From: [Clostridium] viride DSM 6836
GTDB taxonomy: Bacteria; Bacillota; Clostridia; Oscillospirales; Oscillospiraceae
Assembly: GCA_000620945.1 (NCBI GenBank)
Contig: KK211198.1
Location: forward strand, 1 to 64,000
Direction: 5' to 3'
Length of the DNA stretch: 64,000 nucleotides
Shown here: positions 35,634 through 45,238 of the stretch, piece after piece
Position numbering within the stretch: position 1 is the stretch's first letter
Layout: every line of letters starts with the position of its first letter
Notes under the pieces: generated by a model
The model's database searches: none
The model's input: the letters and a program-made list of their open reading frames with translations, nothing else
Told to the model about the DNA's origin: nothing
Translations under genes and position numbers: made by a program

Positions 35634-36665
35634 ATGAGCAAACAGAGAGAACGTGTCCTAGCATTGGATTTTGTCCGTGTGGTCTCCATGCTAAGTGTCA
35701 TTTTATTGCATACCAGCAGTGCATATATTTTTTCGGATACAAGGGTTACATTCTTTGGACAACCCTTCGCCTTTGCCATCAATCAAGGGGTGCGTTATTG
35801 TGTACCCCTGTTTTTCCTTGTTTCCGGACTTTCTCTGGAGCTTTCCTACCGCGGCCAAAGTTATGCAGGCTTTTTAAAGAAACGAGCCAACAAAATCATC
35901 TTGCCATATTTGTTCTGGACGGGGCTTTACTATTGGCACGGCTTGGAGAGCTTTTCCCTTGGTGAACTATTAAAGACTGTTCTATTAGGAAAGGCGGCAC
36001 CCCATCTTTATTTTATCGTAGCCCTCTTGCAGCTGTACTTCCTCTTTCTTCCGCTTCACCGGGCATTGGAGAAAAAACCCATGCTTACCCTGAGTGTCAG
36101 TCTGATCCTCTCATTCTTTCTTCAGTGGGCAATGTACTTGATGGTATTTCAGGTGAACCTTTTGCCCTTAGAGCTTCGGCCTTACCTGGTAAAAACCTTG
36201 TTTCCTTGGCTCTTTTGCTTTGCACTAGGAATCTACTTGGCAAAAACCCGCGAAATTTGGAGGCCCATAGTACTGCGCTATCAAACGATCCTCATCTCAT
36301 CTACGGTTGTATTTGCCCTCTTTTATATCATAGACAGTGCTGCAACGGGTTCTTATGATCTCTCGGTTAAACCCATTCTATTCCTCTATGTCCCCTTGAC
36401 TTTTTTTGCCCTATATGCGCTGGGGGAGATGGCATCCCGCGTGGCTCTCCTTGTCCGGGGAATCGATGGGTTGGCCCACCATTCCATGACGATCTTTTTC
36501 TGCCATATTTTTGTGCTGGAGTATTTCCGGGAGCACTACTTGCTTCGTGGTACAAGTGGGATGCTGCTTCTGAGCGTCCTTACGATTTTGGTCTCGATCG
36601 TAGTCGCACTTCTCTTTGAATTTGTAGTAACAAACGCAAAAAAACTCCTCCGTTCATCCAGGTGA
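35634..36665 (+). CDS. Membrane acyltransferase, acyltransferase-3 family
   Basis: A 343-residue protein with about ten membrane segments. RVLALDFVRVVSMLSVILLHTSSAY is the typical start of acyltransferase-3 proteins, with the conserved His in the first segment, and ITLPYLFWTG-like NKIILPYLFWTGLYYW follows. These enzymes O-acylate sugars of the envelope. The target is unknown, and no polysaccharide cluster is adjacent. The frame opens to 35568, but MSKQRERVLALDF at 35634 is the natural start; AAGAGAG upstream is a weak Shine-Dalgarno. Its stop codon lies in the loop of the following terminator. Confidence 0.85.
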   Translation: MSKQRERVLALDFVRVVSMLSVILLHTSSAYIFSDTRVTFFGQPFAFAINQGVRYCVPLFFLVSGLSLELSYRGQSYAGFLKKRANKIILPYLFWTGLYYWHGLESFSLGELLKTVLLGKAAPHLYFIVALLQLYFLFLPLHRALEKKPMLTLSVSLILSFFLQWAMYLMVFQVNLLPLELRPYLVKTLFPWLFCFALGIYLAKTREIWRPIVLRYQTILISSTVVFALFYIIDSAATGSYDLSVKPILFLYVPLTFFALYALGEMASRVALLVRGIDGLAHHSMTIFFCHIFVLEYFREHYLLRGTSGMLLLSVLTILVSIVVALLFEFVVTNAKKLLRSSR

Positions 36666-36682
36666 GAACGGAGGAGTTTTTG
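36641..36682. terminator. Terminator overlapping the acyltransferase stop codon
   Basis: Stem AAAACTCCTCCGTT (36641-36654) / AACGGAGGAGTTTT (36667-36680). The loop contains the TGA stop (36663-36665). It can serve the converging asparaginase gene too. Confidence 0.9.
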
Positions 36683-36694
36683 ATTTAAGTGAGA

Positions 36695-37696
36695 CTAAAG
36701 AAGGGTAACCTCGCCGACATAGCAGGTGTCAAACATGCGTCGGACTTCTTCCACCTGGGTGGTCTGTCCGAGTGCCCACATCAGTTTGGTGGCAGCGGCT
36801 TCGGTGGTCATATCCCTCGCCGGAATGACGCCCTTTTCCAAAATCCGATGGCCGACTTCATAGATGGAAAGGTCACAGCGTTCATAGAGGCATTGGCTGC
36901 AAACGACCACGGCAATGTTTCGCTCCGCAAGCATGGCAAGGCGGCTATGTAAATCACGATTGATATAATGGAGGCCGCCAGCACCAAAAGCTTCTAAGAC
37001 AATCCCACGATAGCCCATATCCGCTAAGGAGTCAAAGATTTCTGGACGGGTACCCGGGAGCAGCTTTAGCAAAAACACATCGGTACAAAAATCATCGTTT
37101 AGGATAGTGGGAGACGTGGGATCACAAGAGATGTGTTGCGGATGAAAGATGCGTGTTCCATCGGCAAAAATCTGTCCTAAGTAATCGGCGTTGACGCTTT
37201 CAAAGGCATCAAATGCCATGGTACTCACCTTGACCGCCCGCGTTCCGGGAATGATCTTACGGTCAAAGGCAACCGATACCCCTGCAATCCCGCGAGCAAT
37301 GGCCTCTACGGCGGTAAAGAGATTCGTGACACCATCCGTCAATGGATTTTGAATGGGAAGTTGTGAGCCCGTTAACACCACACTCTTGCAAAGATTCTGC
37401 AGCATAAAGCTTAGTGCAGAAGCTGTGTATGCCATGGTGTCGGTACCATGGGTGATAATGATGCCGTCGTAGTCAGAGAGCGCATCATACACCCGTCTGG
37501 CGATCAGTCGCCACTCTTCAGGTTGAATGTTGGAACTATCTAGGTCGAGAAGATCCTCAAAGTCGAAGTGGTAGTCAGGGTAACCGAGTTCGAGCTGAGC
37601 AACCATGTCTTTGCCATGCAGGGCGGGAGCAAGGCCGTTGGCATGCTTTTGCGAAGCAATGGTACCACCGGTTGTAAGAAGAAGAATGTGCTTCAT
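36695..37696 (-). CDS. ansA: L-asparaginase, type I
   Basis: A 333-residue cytoplasmic-type asparaginase, hydrolysing asparagine to aspartate and ammonia. HILLLTTGGTIAS carries the nucleophilic Thr12, and IITHGTDTMAYTASALSFML the second Thr-Asp pair with the downstream Lys region VVLTGSQLP. No signal peptide is present. The frame extends to 37792 within the next gene, but the ATG at 37696 follows GGAGGC. It lies 14 bases downstream of the lysozyme gene and may be co-transcribed with it. Confidence 0.94.
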   Translation of the reverse strand: MKHILLLTTGGTIASQKHANGLAPALHGKDMVAQLELGYPDYHFDFEDLLDLDSSNIQPEEWRLIARRVYDALSDYDGIIITHGTDTMAYTASALSFMLQNLCKSVVLTGSQLPIQNPLTDGVTNLFTAVEAIARGIAGVSVAFDRKIIPGTRAVKVSTMAFDAFESVNADYLGQIFADGTRIFHPQHISCDPTSPTILNDDFCTDVFLLKLLPGTRPEIFDSLADMGYRGIVLEAFGAGGLHYINRDLHSRLAMLAERNIAVVVCSQCLYERCDLSIYEVGHRILEKGVIPARDMTTEAAATKLMWALGQTTQVEEVRRMFDTCYVGEVTLL

Positions 37697-37710
37697 AAAA
37701 GCCTCCATGA

Positions 37711-39765
37711 TTATGATTTGGGGAGCCAGTATAGGTTTAAATCCACTTTGCCTGGAATGCCAGGCACTTGCCCGGATGAGGTGTATTGCCACATGTCGAA
37801 GCCGTAGTAGAAGGTGGGAACCGAGTAATATTGGGCATACCAGAAGTCATACTGTACAATTTTACTGAGGTCGTACCGCAAATATCCACAGGGTGAGTTA
37901 AAATAAATCATGGGATGGTGTCCGGCCTTTTCCACTTCGCGACAGAAGGCGTTTGCGGCAGCGGAAAGGGTGGCTGCATCCAACTTACTCGTCCGAGCCT
38001 CTTTGTTGCTGACGATTTCCCAGTCAAACACGACAGGATAGGTGACATCATAGCCTTTGATTTGATCGAGGGTAAAACGTGCTTCTTCAATGGCTTCCTC
38101 CACGCTGATGGCTTGGGAGAAGAAGTATACGCCGACCTTTAATCCGGCTTTCAGAGCTCCCTCAATATTCTTTTGGAAGTTTTTATCAGCATAAATGTTT
38201 CCTTCCGTACTCCAACCACGGCCACCGGCCCGAATGATGGCATAATCGATTCCGGCATCCTTTACTTGATACCAGTCAATCTCCCCTTGATAGACCGAGA
38301 CGTCGACACCGGTCTCATAGCGGTAGGCGTTGCTTTTATAGTATGTATACCCATCGGACTGATAAAAAAGCTTGGGGTCATAGGTGTTCTTGGGGACATT
38401 GGGAAGGATGTCCAACCACTTGTCTTTGTAAAGGATCTGATTGGAGTGATCGGGTTCCGGATCAGGCTTGGGACCGGGTTTCGGATCTGGAGTTTCTGGC
38501 TTATACCGCTCCATACGCCAGATGATGGCGCTGATTTCAGCGCGTGTGATATTGCTGGATGGTTTGTACAGGAGACGGTTATTTTCATAGGTGCCCTGTA
38601 GAATGCCGGCCTCATAAAGAGAAAGAACCGAGGAATCTGTGGTATCGGCAAAGGGAGATGGTTTGCTGGGCGGAGCGAGCTTTAGCGCCTTTGCCGCAAG
38701 CTGGGCAATCTGCAAGCGGTTAATGGAGGCATCGAAGTTAGAAGGGTTGCTGGAAAGAAAGCCTGACTTGACAGCAAAACTAATGTAGCCGCTGGCCCAA
38801 TGGGGACCGGTGGCTTTTTGTGCATCATAACCCGCAGCCAGTAGAATGAGTTTGGTCGCTTCCCCAAAGGTCAACGTACCACTTGGGGCAAAGCTGGTGG
38901 GGGTGCGACCGTTAATGACACCGCTTTTGGTTAAATCAAAGATATAAGGGTAAAACCAATCATCACTCTTCACATCGGCAAACGCCAGAGTGTCATCTGA
39001 CACCCACTGCGCTTTGACATTGAGGTGCTGTGTGGCTTTCTGATCTTCGGTCAGCTTTTTCCCATCTTGGGTGAACCAACCGTTGAAGCGATACCCGCTT
39101 CTCGTTACGGTGGGAAGAGATCCGTATGTGGTATCCGCAGGGTAGCAGACCGTATCATTTTCCAAGGTTCCCCCATTTTTATCCAGGATTAAGGCAACGA
39201 AGGAAGGGGAGTCCTTGGAGCTATAGTCACCATAGAGCAAGAGTCTGGCTTCATCAATGCGGCGCTGCAAATAGTTGTCTTTGACTTTGCCATTGCTATG
39301 ACACCAAACTGCCATGGCATCCACGATCTCCACATCCGTTTGCTTTTCCAGCCCATCGATTAAATAGTTGCTAATCCGATACGTTGGGTTGGTCCAAGAA
39401 GAACCAAGGCTATAGGTAAAGCTAACCAAGGCATCAAATTTAGGCTGGTTGGCCGTAATATTGTACTTCTCCAAATATTGATTGACAGTTTTAACTTGGG
39501 ATTGAAGTTTTTCGCGCAGAAGCTTGGCCGCCTCCTCCTCCGTGATCCCATTCGGATAAGCATTTTGCTCACAGGTGGTACCATAGCCGATATACCAAGT
39601 GCCATTTGCCTGATATGCCGTAGAACGGAAGGTTTCATGCTTTAGAATGAAGGATAAGCCCTCAGGGCTTAGGTCGAAGTTGGAAGTACCCACAGCAAGA
39701 GCGGGAGGAAAAAGGGTGCAGATAAGGGTTAGGGCTAGTAGAAAAGAGATGATACGTTTTCGCAT
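37711..39765 (-). CDS. Secreted double lysozyme: GH24 + InlB repeat + SLH + GH25
   Basis: A 684-residue exported protein with an unusual order of parts. After a signal peptide (ending near PALA, residue 24) comes a phage-type GH24 lysozyme domain with LKHETFRSTAY (catalytic Glu44) and YIGYGTT, ending near RRIDEARLLLYG. An InlB/Listeria-Bacteroides repeat follows (GYRFNGWFTQDGK, about 215-283). Two to three SLH modules come next (FADVKSDDWFYPYIFDLTKS; YISFAVKSGFLSS; ITRAEISAIIWRME), then a Pro-Asp-Lys linker. A GH25 muramidase (about 486-684) has D488 and the catalytic pair in FDWEIV (Asp581, Glu583). Both enzyme classes cut the same MurNAc-GlcNAc bond. The ATG at 39765 follows GAGGT. It likely acts on peptidoglycan at the cell surface, in remodelling or against other cells. 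Confidence 0.92.
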   Translation of the reverse strand: MRKRIISFLLALTLICTLFPPALAVGTSNFDLSPEGLSFILKHETFRSTAYQANGTWYIGYGTTCEQNAYPNGITEEEAAKLLREKLQSQVKTVNQYLEKYNITANQPKFDALVSFTYSLGSSWTNPTYRISNYLIDGLEKQTDVEIVDAMAVWCHSNGKVKDNYLQRRIDEARLLLYGDYSSKDSPSFVALILDKNGGTLENDTVCYPADTTYGSLPTVTRSGYRFNGWFTQDGKKLTEDQKATQHLNVKAQWVSDDTLAFADVKSDDWFYPYIFDLTKSGVINGRTPTSFAPSGTLTFGEATKLILLAAGYDAQKATGPHWASGYISFAVKSGFLSSNPSNFDASINRLQIAQLAAKALKLAPPSKPSPFADTTDSSVLSLYEAGILQGTYENNRLLYKPSSNITRAEISAIIWRMERYKPETPDPKPGPKPDPEPDHSNQILYKDKWLDILPNVPKNTYDPKLFYQSDGYTYYKSNAYRYETGVDVSVYQGEIDWYQVKDAGIDYAIIRAGGRGWSTEGNIYADKNFQKNIEGALKAGLKVGVYFFSQAISVEEAIEEARFTLDQIKGYDVTYPVVFDWEIVSNKEARTSKLDAATLSAAANAFCREVEKAGHHPMIYFNSPCGYLRYDLSKIVQYDFWYAQYYSVPTFYYGFDMWQYTSSGQVPGIPGKVDLNLYWLPKS

Positions 39766-39909
39766 AAAAAGATACCTCGCGTTTGAAAAGATTCTCGTTT
39801 TTTGTTGCAAGTACTCCTGCAAGTATACAGGATATCTTATCAAAAGGCTAGGTAATCTGTCGAATTTAAGGATTACAATTTGATTTCACGGTGCGAGTGC
39901 GGTTCTTTT

Positions 39910-40458
39910 TTAAGGTTGGCGAGAGCGAAATAGTCGATTGCGCAGCTTGTATTCATAGAGGAAGGAGATTCGTCCCAGGCATAGGTCATAGAGGAAAAAA
40001 CCAATGTTACCCAATAGAAGCAGAAACATTATGGTCAGGGTACCGTACATAGAGAATTCTGCGGCTACAAGAGTGGGAGCAAATACGAAGAGAAGTAAAC
40101 CATAGATGGCAGCAAACATGAGATTGCAAAAGAGTAGTTTGGTGATCACGCGAAGGAGAGTGAGCGAGATTCGATTTAGTCCCGAGCGAAATAGTGGATA
40201 GAGTCCTAAGAGCAGCCCAAATAAAAGTGCCGTCTCTTTGTCGGGAAGCAACATAAGGCTAAGGAGACTGACCGCAAGATAGAGCAGGTACGCAAACCCC
40301 TGTCCACATTCCCTTAGGGCGGGAATCAAAAAGAAACCGGCAATGGCAGGACAGAGCACTGAGGTTAAGGGAAGGATGTTTCCTAGCAGCATGGTGACGA
40401 TCATCAATGACGCAAGAAGCCCACAAAAGGCGATGGACATACTTTTTTGTAATTTCAT
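39910..40458 (-). CDS. Polytopic membrane protein of unknown function
   Basis: A 182-residue, strongly hydrophobic protein with about five or six membrane segments, beginning MKLQKSMSIAFCGLLASL and ending in a short basic tail (LRNRLFRSRQP). The size and layout resemble small membrane components of transporters, but I recognise no family. The ATG at 40458 follows GAGGT; the frame extends over the end of the upstream AI-2E gene without a Shine-Dalgarno. It is 35 bases downstream of that gene, probably the same transcript. Confidence 0.7.
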   Translation of the reverse strand: MKLQKSMSIAFCGLLASLMIVTMLLGNILPLTSVLCPAIAGFFLIPALRECGQGFAYLLYLAVSLLSLMLLPDKETALLFGLLLGLYPLFRSGLNRISLTLLRVITKLLFCNLMFAAIYGLLLFVFAPTLVAAEFSMYGTLTIMFLLLLGNIGFFLYDLCLGRISFLYEYKLRNRLFRSRQP

Positions 40459-40493
40459 CGTGGCTACCTCACGTTTCGAAGGAAGAAACAGAT

Positions 40494-41792
40494 TCATGGT
40501 TCCGCAGGAGAGTCTGGGTCTTGCTCCGGTTTTTCAGGGATCGCTTCTTTCTTATGCTTTTTAAAAAGATGAACAAAGGACTTTTTGGTTTTTGGAGAAA
40601 GGTACAATGGAGTTCCATCCTCCGTTACCCGATCGATGAAAGTATAGTCCAGGGAGGAAACGGGAAGTTCCCGTTGTTTGAGGAGATAATTGACCAACTG
40701 CTTGATGAGGTAATAGAAGGAAGCGAACAAAGGAACCCCGACAATCATACCCCAGAAGCCCAGGAGGTATTGGAAGAGTAAGAGTGAGAATAAGACCCAA
40801 AACGCAGGAAGACCTGTGGAGTCCCCCAGAATCATGGGGCCGATGATGTTACCATCAATTTGCTGTAAAATAATGATGAAGATAATGAATACCAGACATT
40901 TGGCAGGGTCGGTGAGCAACAGAAGAAAGGCGCAAGGAATGGCACCAATAAATGGGCCAAAAACTGGAATAATATTCGTGACACCCACCACCACGCTGAT
41001 AATCATAGTGTAGGGAATGTTCAAAAGGGATAGCGAAACAAAGCAAATGACGCCGATAATCAGAGAGTCAATTACCTTTCCAGTTAGAAAGCCCCCGAAG
41101 ATTTGATTGATCTGACGCACGCTATCTAACACCACGCTACAAGCCTTCCGATTTCGGCAAAAGGCGTACAGTGTTTTTTTGCTTTGCCCAATGAACTGAT
41201 CCCGGCTTAGTAAAAGGTATACCATCACAAAGATGCCGAAGATAAGGTTCATGGCGACCTTTGCTACGCTGAATAGTCCGGATGTGATCGATAGTAAGGT
41301 GTTGATAAGATCATTTTGTAACCAAGCAGTAAATTTTTCTGCGGCAAGTTTCCATTGCTCGGTAATCGTTTCGGCCGGTAAGTCCAGGGTTGCGAGGATT
41401 GCAGAGGTGCGCTGGAGAAACTCATTGAGCATGCCATTAAAATTTGCAAGCAGTGCGGTGATGCTGGATATCAATTCGGGCAGGACGAGATATCCAAAGA
41501 GGAAGAATAGAAACACCAAAAAGATTGCGGAAGACAGAACGGAGACCAGACGGGCAAGCTTTTTGCGAATCCCCCAACGCAACATGACTTGCTCGAAGTT
41601 ATTGGAGAGGGGATAAAGCAGATAGGTCATAATGATACCGAGAAAAATCGGCTGAAGAGCGGTGAAAATGCCTTTTATGGTATCCGTTGTGTGACTGAGT
41701 TGACTTGTGAACAAATAGAAGATGACGGCTAAAGCAAAGCCGGATAGTAGTAGGCAAATGTAAAGCAACCATTTTTGGGAGGGCATTTTCAT
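40494..41792 (-). CDS. AI-2E family transporter
   Basis: A 432-residue membrane protein with the eight-segment layout of the AI-2E exporter family (YdiK/PerM type). FLTGKVIDSLIIGVICF, TNIIPVFGPFIGAIPCAFLLLL and QQIDGNIIGPMILGDSTGLPAFWVLFSLLLF are typical. The cytoplasmic tail is charged and Pro-rich. Some relatives export autoinducer-2, others work as Na+/H+ antiporters, so the substrate is open. ATGs at 41792 and 41786 are both possible, with AAGAAGG upstream. Confidence 0.88.
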   Translation of the reverse strand: MKMPSQKWLLYICLLLSGFALAVIFYLFTSQLSHTTDTIKGIFTALQPIFLGIIMTYLLYPLSNNFEQVMLRWGIRKKLARLVSVLSSAIFLVFLFFLFGYLVLPELISSITALLANFNGMLNEFLQRTSAILATLDLPAETITEQWKLAAEKFTAWLQNDLINTLLSITSGLFSVAKVAMNLIFGIFVMVYLLLSRDQFIGQSKKTLYAFCRNRKACSVVLDSVRQINQIFGGFLTGKVIDSLIIGVICFVSLSLLNIPYTMIISVVVGVTNIIPVFGPFIGAIPCAFLLLLTDPAKCLVFIIFIIILQQIDGNIIGPMILGDSTGLPAFWVLFSLLLFQYLLGFWGMIVGVPLFASFYYLIKQLVNYLLKQRELPVSSLDYTFIDRVTEDGTPLYLSPKTKKSFVHLFKKHKKEAIPEKPEQDPDSPAEP

Positions 41793-41830
41793 TGGTAGGC
41801 CTTCTTTCTTGAGTGAACAATCAGAGGGAG

Positions 41831-42346
41831 CTAAGTGAGAAGTTGTTTTCGTTCCTTCCAGTCAGGAAGAAACTCGGCAATCAAGGCATAAAAATGAGGA
41901 CCATGATTTTTATGCGCAATGTGTGCCAGTTCATGGACCACCACGTAGTCAATGGCTTCCTTACGGTAAGCCATCAATCGCCAAGAAAAACAAATACGAT
42001 TGCCCCCGCTGCAACTGCCAAAGCGTGTTTTGGCGCCCGTGATGGTGACTGCGGCGGGGAACAGATTCATCCGTTTGCTATAATAGTTCACGCGCTCAGG
42101 TAAATAGAGCCTGGCTTCTTGTTTATACTGTCTGGCTTGTTCTTCGGTGGGTTCTGGATGTGCAGCAGTGCGTTCTTGCATTCGGCTTAGCTGACGCTCT
42201 ATCCATGCAGTATGGCTTTTCACAAAGCGTTCAATACAATCGGTGGGAACCGAGCGGGGTGCCCGCACCAAAACCTCTTGCGTTCGCGTTACCTCTAAGG
42301 CCATGGTTTTGCGAGAGGAGCGAAGGATGGTATAGGAGGATGGCAA
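41831..42346 (-). CDS. YgjP-type zinc metallopeptidase
   Basis: A 171-residue cytoplasmic protein of the YgjP/DUF45 (M48-related) family. TRFGSCSGGNRICFSWRLM precedes the zinc site VVVHELAHIAHKNHGPHFYALI (HExxH plus a later His). The physiological role is not established. The start appears to be TTG at 42346, eleven bases after AAAGGA; the frame contains no better ATG that keeps the N-terminal beta strands. It is 38 bases upstream of the AI-2E gene and reads the same way. Confidence 0.85.
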   Translation of the reverse strand: MPSSYTILRSSRKTMALEVTRTQEVLVRAPRSVPTDCIERFVKSHTAWIERQLSRMQERTAAHPEPTEEQARQYKQEARLYLPERVNYYSKRMNLFPAAVTITGAKTRFGSCSGGNRICFSWRLMAYRKEAIDYVVVHELAHIAHKNHGPHFYALIAEFLPDWKERKQLLT

Positions 42347-42590
42347 CGCAAAACACGTCCTTTCCTGCGCCTTATAGTAGTACTAGTATAGCAAAGCTCC
42401 CAGGAGCACGCAAGAGCGTGGATTCGAAAAGAGGGGAGAGAAGGAGCTTAAAAGATGCCCTTTGATGCGGTAGGTCTTTGCTTGGAAATTTCGTTCATTC
42501 ATGCAGTTGTTTTATGAAGCGCAATATGATACTATAATTCATATCCGCAAAGAATCCTTGTCGACAAAGAAAGGGAGGGGGGTCTTTGGT

Positions 42591-43019
42591 ATGTACTATT
42601 CCTTAGCGTGGGTTGCGATGCTGATTGCGTTTGGCATTCTAGAGGGCATGACGGCAAGCTTAGTATCCATTTGGTTCTGTATCGCTGCACTGGTCGCTCT
42701 AATCGCTACGGTTCTTGGAGCGAGTATCGGGGTGCAAATTGGAATTTTTGCCGTGGTCTCAGTGCTATGCATTGCGCTCATTCGTCCATTTACAAAATCG
42801 GTGTTAAAGCCCGCAGATGAAAAAACCAATGCCGATCGCATTTTGGGTGCGGAAGCAGTGGTGACGGAACCCATCAGCAACCGAGAGGCAAGAGGACAGA
42901 TTCGTGTGATGGGTGAATACTGGACCGCTCGCACGGAGCAGGACATGGAACTCTCCGAAGGGACTCTGGTTCGTGTCCTTCGCATTGAAGGAGTTAAAGC
43001 AATTGTGGAACAGAAGTAA
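42591..43019 (+). CDS. NfeD family membrane protein
   Basis: A 142-residue protein. Three closely spaced membrane segments (YSLAWVAMLIAFGILEGMTA and on to about residue 70) are followed by a C-terminal OB-like domain (GAEAVVTEPISNREARGQIRV). Short NfeD proteins partner with SPFH/stomatin proteins; the next gene is one. The ATG at 42591 lies about eight bases after GGGAGGGG; the frame opens to 42501 without support. The pair may organise membrane microdomains. Confidence 0.88.
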   Translation: MYYSLAWVAMLIAFGILEGMTASLVSIWFCIAALVALIATVLGASIGVQIGIFAVVSVLCIALIRPFTKSVLKPADEKTNADRILGAEAVVTEPISNREARGQIRVMGEYWTARTEQDMELSEGTLVRVLRIEGVKAIVEQK

Positions 43020-43037
43020 AGAAAGGAAGAAGCAAAT

Positions 43038-43952
43038 ATGGATGGTATGGTATCTCTGATTATTTGGATTGCAATCATAGCATTTTTCCTAATTATTCTC
43101 GTAAAAAATATTGTCATCGTTCAGCAGTCAAAGGCATACGTGATTGAACGCCTGGGCGCGTTCCATGCGGTGTGGGGCGTGGGTCTTCACTTTAAAATTC
43201 CGTTTTTTGAGAGAGTTCTAAAAGTGGTCTCCCTCAAGGAACAGGTAGCAGACTTTTTGCCTCAGCCCGTTATTACGAAAGATAATGTCACCATTCAAAT
43301 TGATACCGTGTTGTATTTTCAAATTACCGACCCTAAGCTATATGCCTATGGCGTAGAAAACCCAATGAACGCCATTGAGAACTTAACCGCAACCACGCTT
43401 CGTAATATCATTGGTGATTTAGAGCTGGACCAATCCTTAACATCCCGTGATATTATCAATGCAAAGATGCGCAGCATTTTGGATGAAGCAACGGATCCTT
43501 GGGGAATCAAGGTCAACCGCGTAGAGCTTAAGAACATTGTTCCACCGAAGGACATTCAAAATGCCATGGAAAAGCAGATGCGTGCAGAGCGTGAACGTCG
43601 CGAATCCATCTTGCAAGCAGAAGGGCAGAAGCAGAGCCAAATCCTGGTGGCCGAGGGTGAAAAGGAATCAAGAATCTTACGCGCCGATGCCGAGAAGCAA
43701 TCGCGCATTCTTTCCGCACAGGGTGAAGCGGAAGCCATTCGCCAGGTGAACCAAGCGGTCGCAGAGGCCCTGAAGCTGCTAAATGACGCAGCCCCCAATG
43801 AGCAGGTCATTAAGTTGAAAGCGTTGGAAGCCTTTAAAGACATCGCGGACGGAAAGGCAACCAAGATTATCATTCCTTCTGAAATTCAAAGCATGACGAG
43901 TTTGATCAACGTCATCAAGGAAAGCGTAACCGATCCTCAACCTACGGAATAA
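43038..43952 (+). CDS. SPFH/stomatin-like membrane protein
   Basis: A 304-residue protein. One N-terminal membrane segment (about 4-26) is followed by the SPFH/band-7 domain (VIERLGAFHAVWGVGLHFKIPFF, TIQIDTVLYFQITDP, TTLRNIIGDLELDQSLTSRD). A long coiled coil follows with three copies of an AEGxKxSxIL motif (about 190-235). Such proteins form ring oligomers in membrane microdomains and are often encoded with NfeD, as here (18-base gap). GAAAGGAAG precedes the ATG. Ends at a strong terminator. Confidence 0.93.
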   Translation: MDGMVSLIIWIAIIAFFLIILVKNIVIVQQSKAYVIERLGAFHAVWGVGLHFKIPFFERVLKVVSLKEQVADFLPQPVITKDNVTIQIDTVLYFQITDPKLYAYGVENPMNAIENLTATTLRNIIGDLELDQSLTSRDIINAKMRSILDEATDPWGIKVNRVELKNIVPPKDIQNAMEKQMRAERERRESILQAEGQKQSQILVAEGEKESRILRADAEKQSRILSAQGEAEAIRQVNQAVAEALKLLNDAAPNEQVIKLKALEAFKDIADGKATKIIIPSEIQSMTSLINVIKESVTDPQPTE

Positions 43953-43963
43953 GAACCAAAATG

Positions 43964-44010
43964 AAACGCTGCTGCGAGCGGGGAATTCCCCTTCGCAGCA
44001 GCGTTTTTTT
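43964..44010. terminator. Terminator after the NfeD/SPFH pair
   Basis: Stem AAACGCTGCTGCGA (43964-43977) / TCGCAGCAGCGTTT (43993-44006) with a run of T, also at the end of the converging transporter gene. Confidence 0.92.
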
Positions 44011-44983
44011 ATTTACTAAGCGCTTCCTCCGACGAAGCTTCTGGACTTCCTTGCTTCTTTTCTTCTTTGTATTGACCGAGGGCGATGATCGGAATGGTTG
44101 AGAGGATCAGCAGGAACCCGATCAAGTCCTCCGAAGTAAAGGCAACACCGAGAAAGAGAACCGCGATCACAACAGCACCAACCGGCTCCACCGCGGCTAA
44201 GATACCCCCGACTAAACCACCGACGATTCGAACGCCGGCTTGGAAAAAACAAAAGGCAAAGATGGTTCCGCCAATGATGATAACGGACATCAATAGGATC
44301 AGTTCAAAACTTAGGTGAACGGGATTACGCCAAGGGCGGCAGAGGATGGTTAGAACGATGCCGCTAATTCCCATACTCAATCCCATAATAGCCATTAAGG
44401 GATAGGTACGAAGTAAGCCTTGCGGCTTAATGGTATTATAGGCGGAAGTTGCGGCGGCGAGCAGTCCAAAGAATATGGCAATGGGGGACACACTCAAAAC
44501 GCCAAGCTCCAGGTGGGTGGTACAAATGAAGGCACCCGCCGTGACCAACAGGACAGAAACAAGCTCATAGGGTTTCGGCAGTCGCTTGGTGAGCACGACG
44601 CCATAGAGCAAGATCAGCACGGGGAACATGTAAGAGATTACGGTAGCAAAGGCTGCGTTGGAGTATTGAATGCAGGTATAGTAGGTATATTGAGATGCGC
44701 CAGCTCCAAGGAGGGAAAACAGAATCAAATCCTTTCGATCCTTCCGATGGGAGAACACCTGCAAGACTTGCTGAGTTCCATACTTATAGAACGAAAAGGA
44801 AAGCAGGATTGCGCTGGATATCAACAAACGAATGGGCACCAACCAGTCAGAGGAGACATGATAGAGTTCAAAGATGCGTTGACCGCAAGCACCACCGATG
44901 GCCCAAAGCAGACCGCCGGCTAAGGTTAGTAAAAAACCAATGAGCTTGGAGCCGTACTGTTGTCGCTGCTCCACCGTGCGCAT
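44009..44983 (-). CDS. DMT-superfamily transporter (two EamA domains)
   Basis: A 324-residue protein with ten membrane segments and two EamA repeats ([20 protein letters not shown] and [39 protein letters not shown]). The substrate is unknown. The ATG at 44983 follows AAAGGGGGG with no gap, so GTG at 44974 is an alternative start. It is only distantly similar to the transporter at 3666-4601. Converges with the SPFH gene. Confidence 0.86.
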   Translation of the reverse strand: MRTVEQRQQYGSKLIGFLLTLAGGLLWAIGGACGQRIFELYHVSSDWLVPIRLLISSAILLSFSFYKYGTQQVLQVFSHRKDRKDLILFSLLGAGASQYTYYTCIQYSNAAFATVISYMFPVLILLYGVVLTKRLPKPYELVSVLLVTAGAFICTTHLELGVLSVSPIAIFFGLLAAATSAYNTIKPQGLLRTYPLMAIMGLSMGISGIVLTILCRPWRNPVHLSFELILLMSVIIIGGTIFAFCFFQAGVRIVGGLVGGILAAVEPVGAVVIAVLFLGVAFTSEDLIGFLLILSTIPIIALGQYKEEKKQGSPEASSEEALSK

Positions 44984-45095
44984 CCCCCCTTTAGAAAAGA
45001 TTCTGTCGAATGTGTGAGCATTACTCCATTTTATCGGGTGCTGCGTTCGAAGTCAAGGCGTTTGATCTGTATTAATCAATACGAATTGTTGTATA

Positions 45096-45104
45096 CATAC
45101 TGTA
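45096..45104 (+). promoter_or_regulatory. Candidate sigma-K/E-type -10 box before the peroxiredoxin
   Basis: CATACTGTA fits the Bacillus sigma-K -10 pattern CATAnnnTA at every fixed position and is close to the sigma-E -10 CATACAnT. No good -35 AC is found 16-17 bases upstream. A match to six fixed bases in this region could be chance. It would leave a leader of about 130 bases. Confidence 0.2.
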
Positions 45105-45238
45105 TTCCTGTTGTGCTGAACGCATACCGCTATGTGCTTTGGCACAAAGGGGGCTCTGCATTGAAAAATGAGCTCTTTTTTTCACGAGTTCCATTCCAGA
45201 TACATAGAATAATGAAACGAAACATGGAGGACGATATT

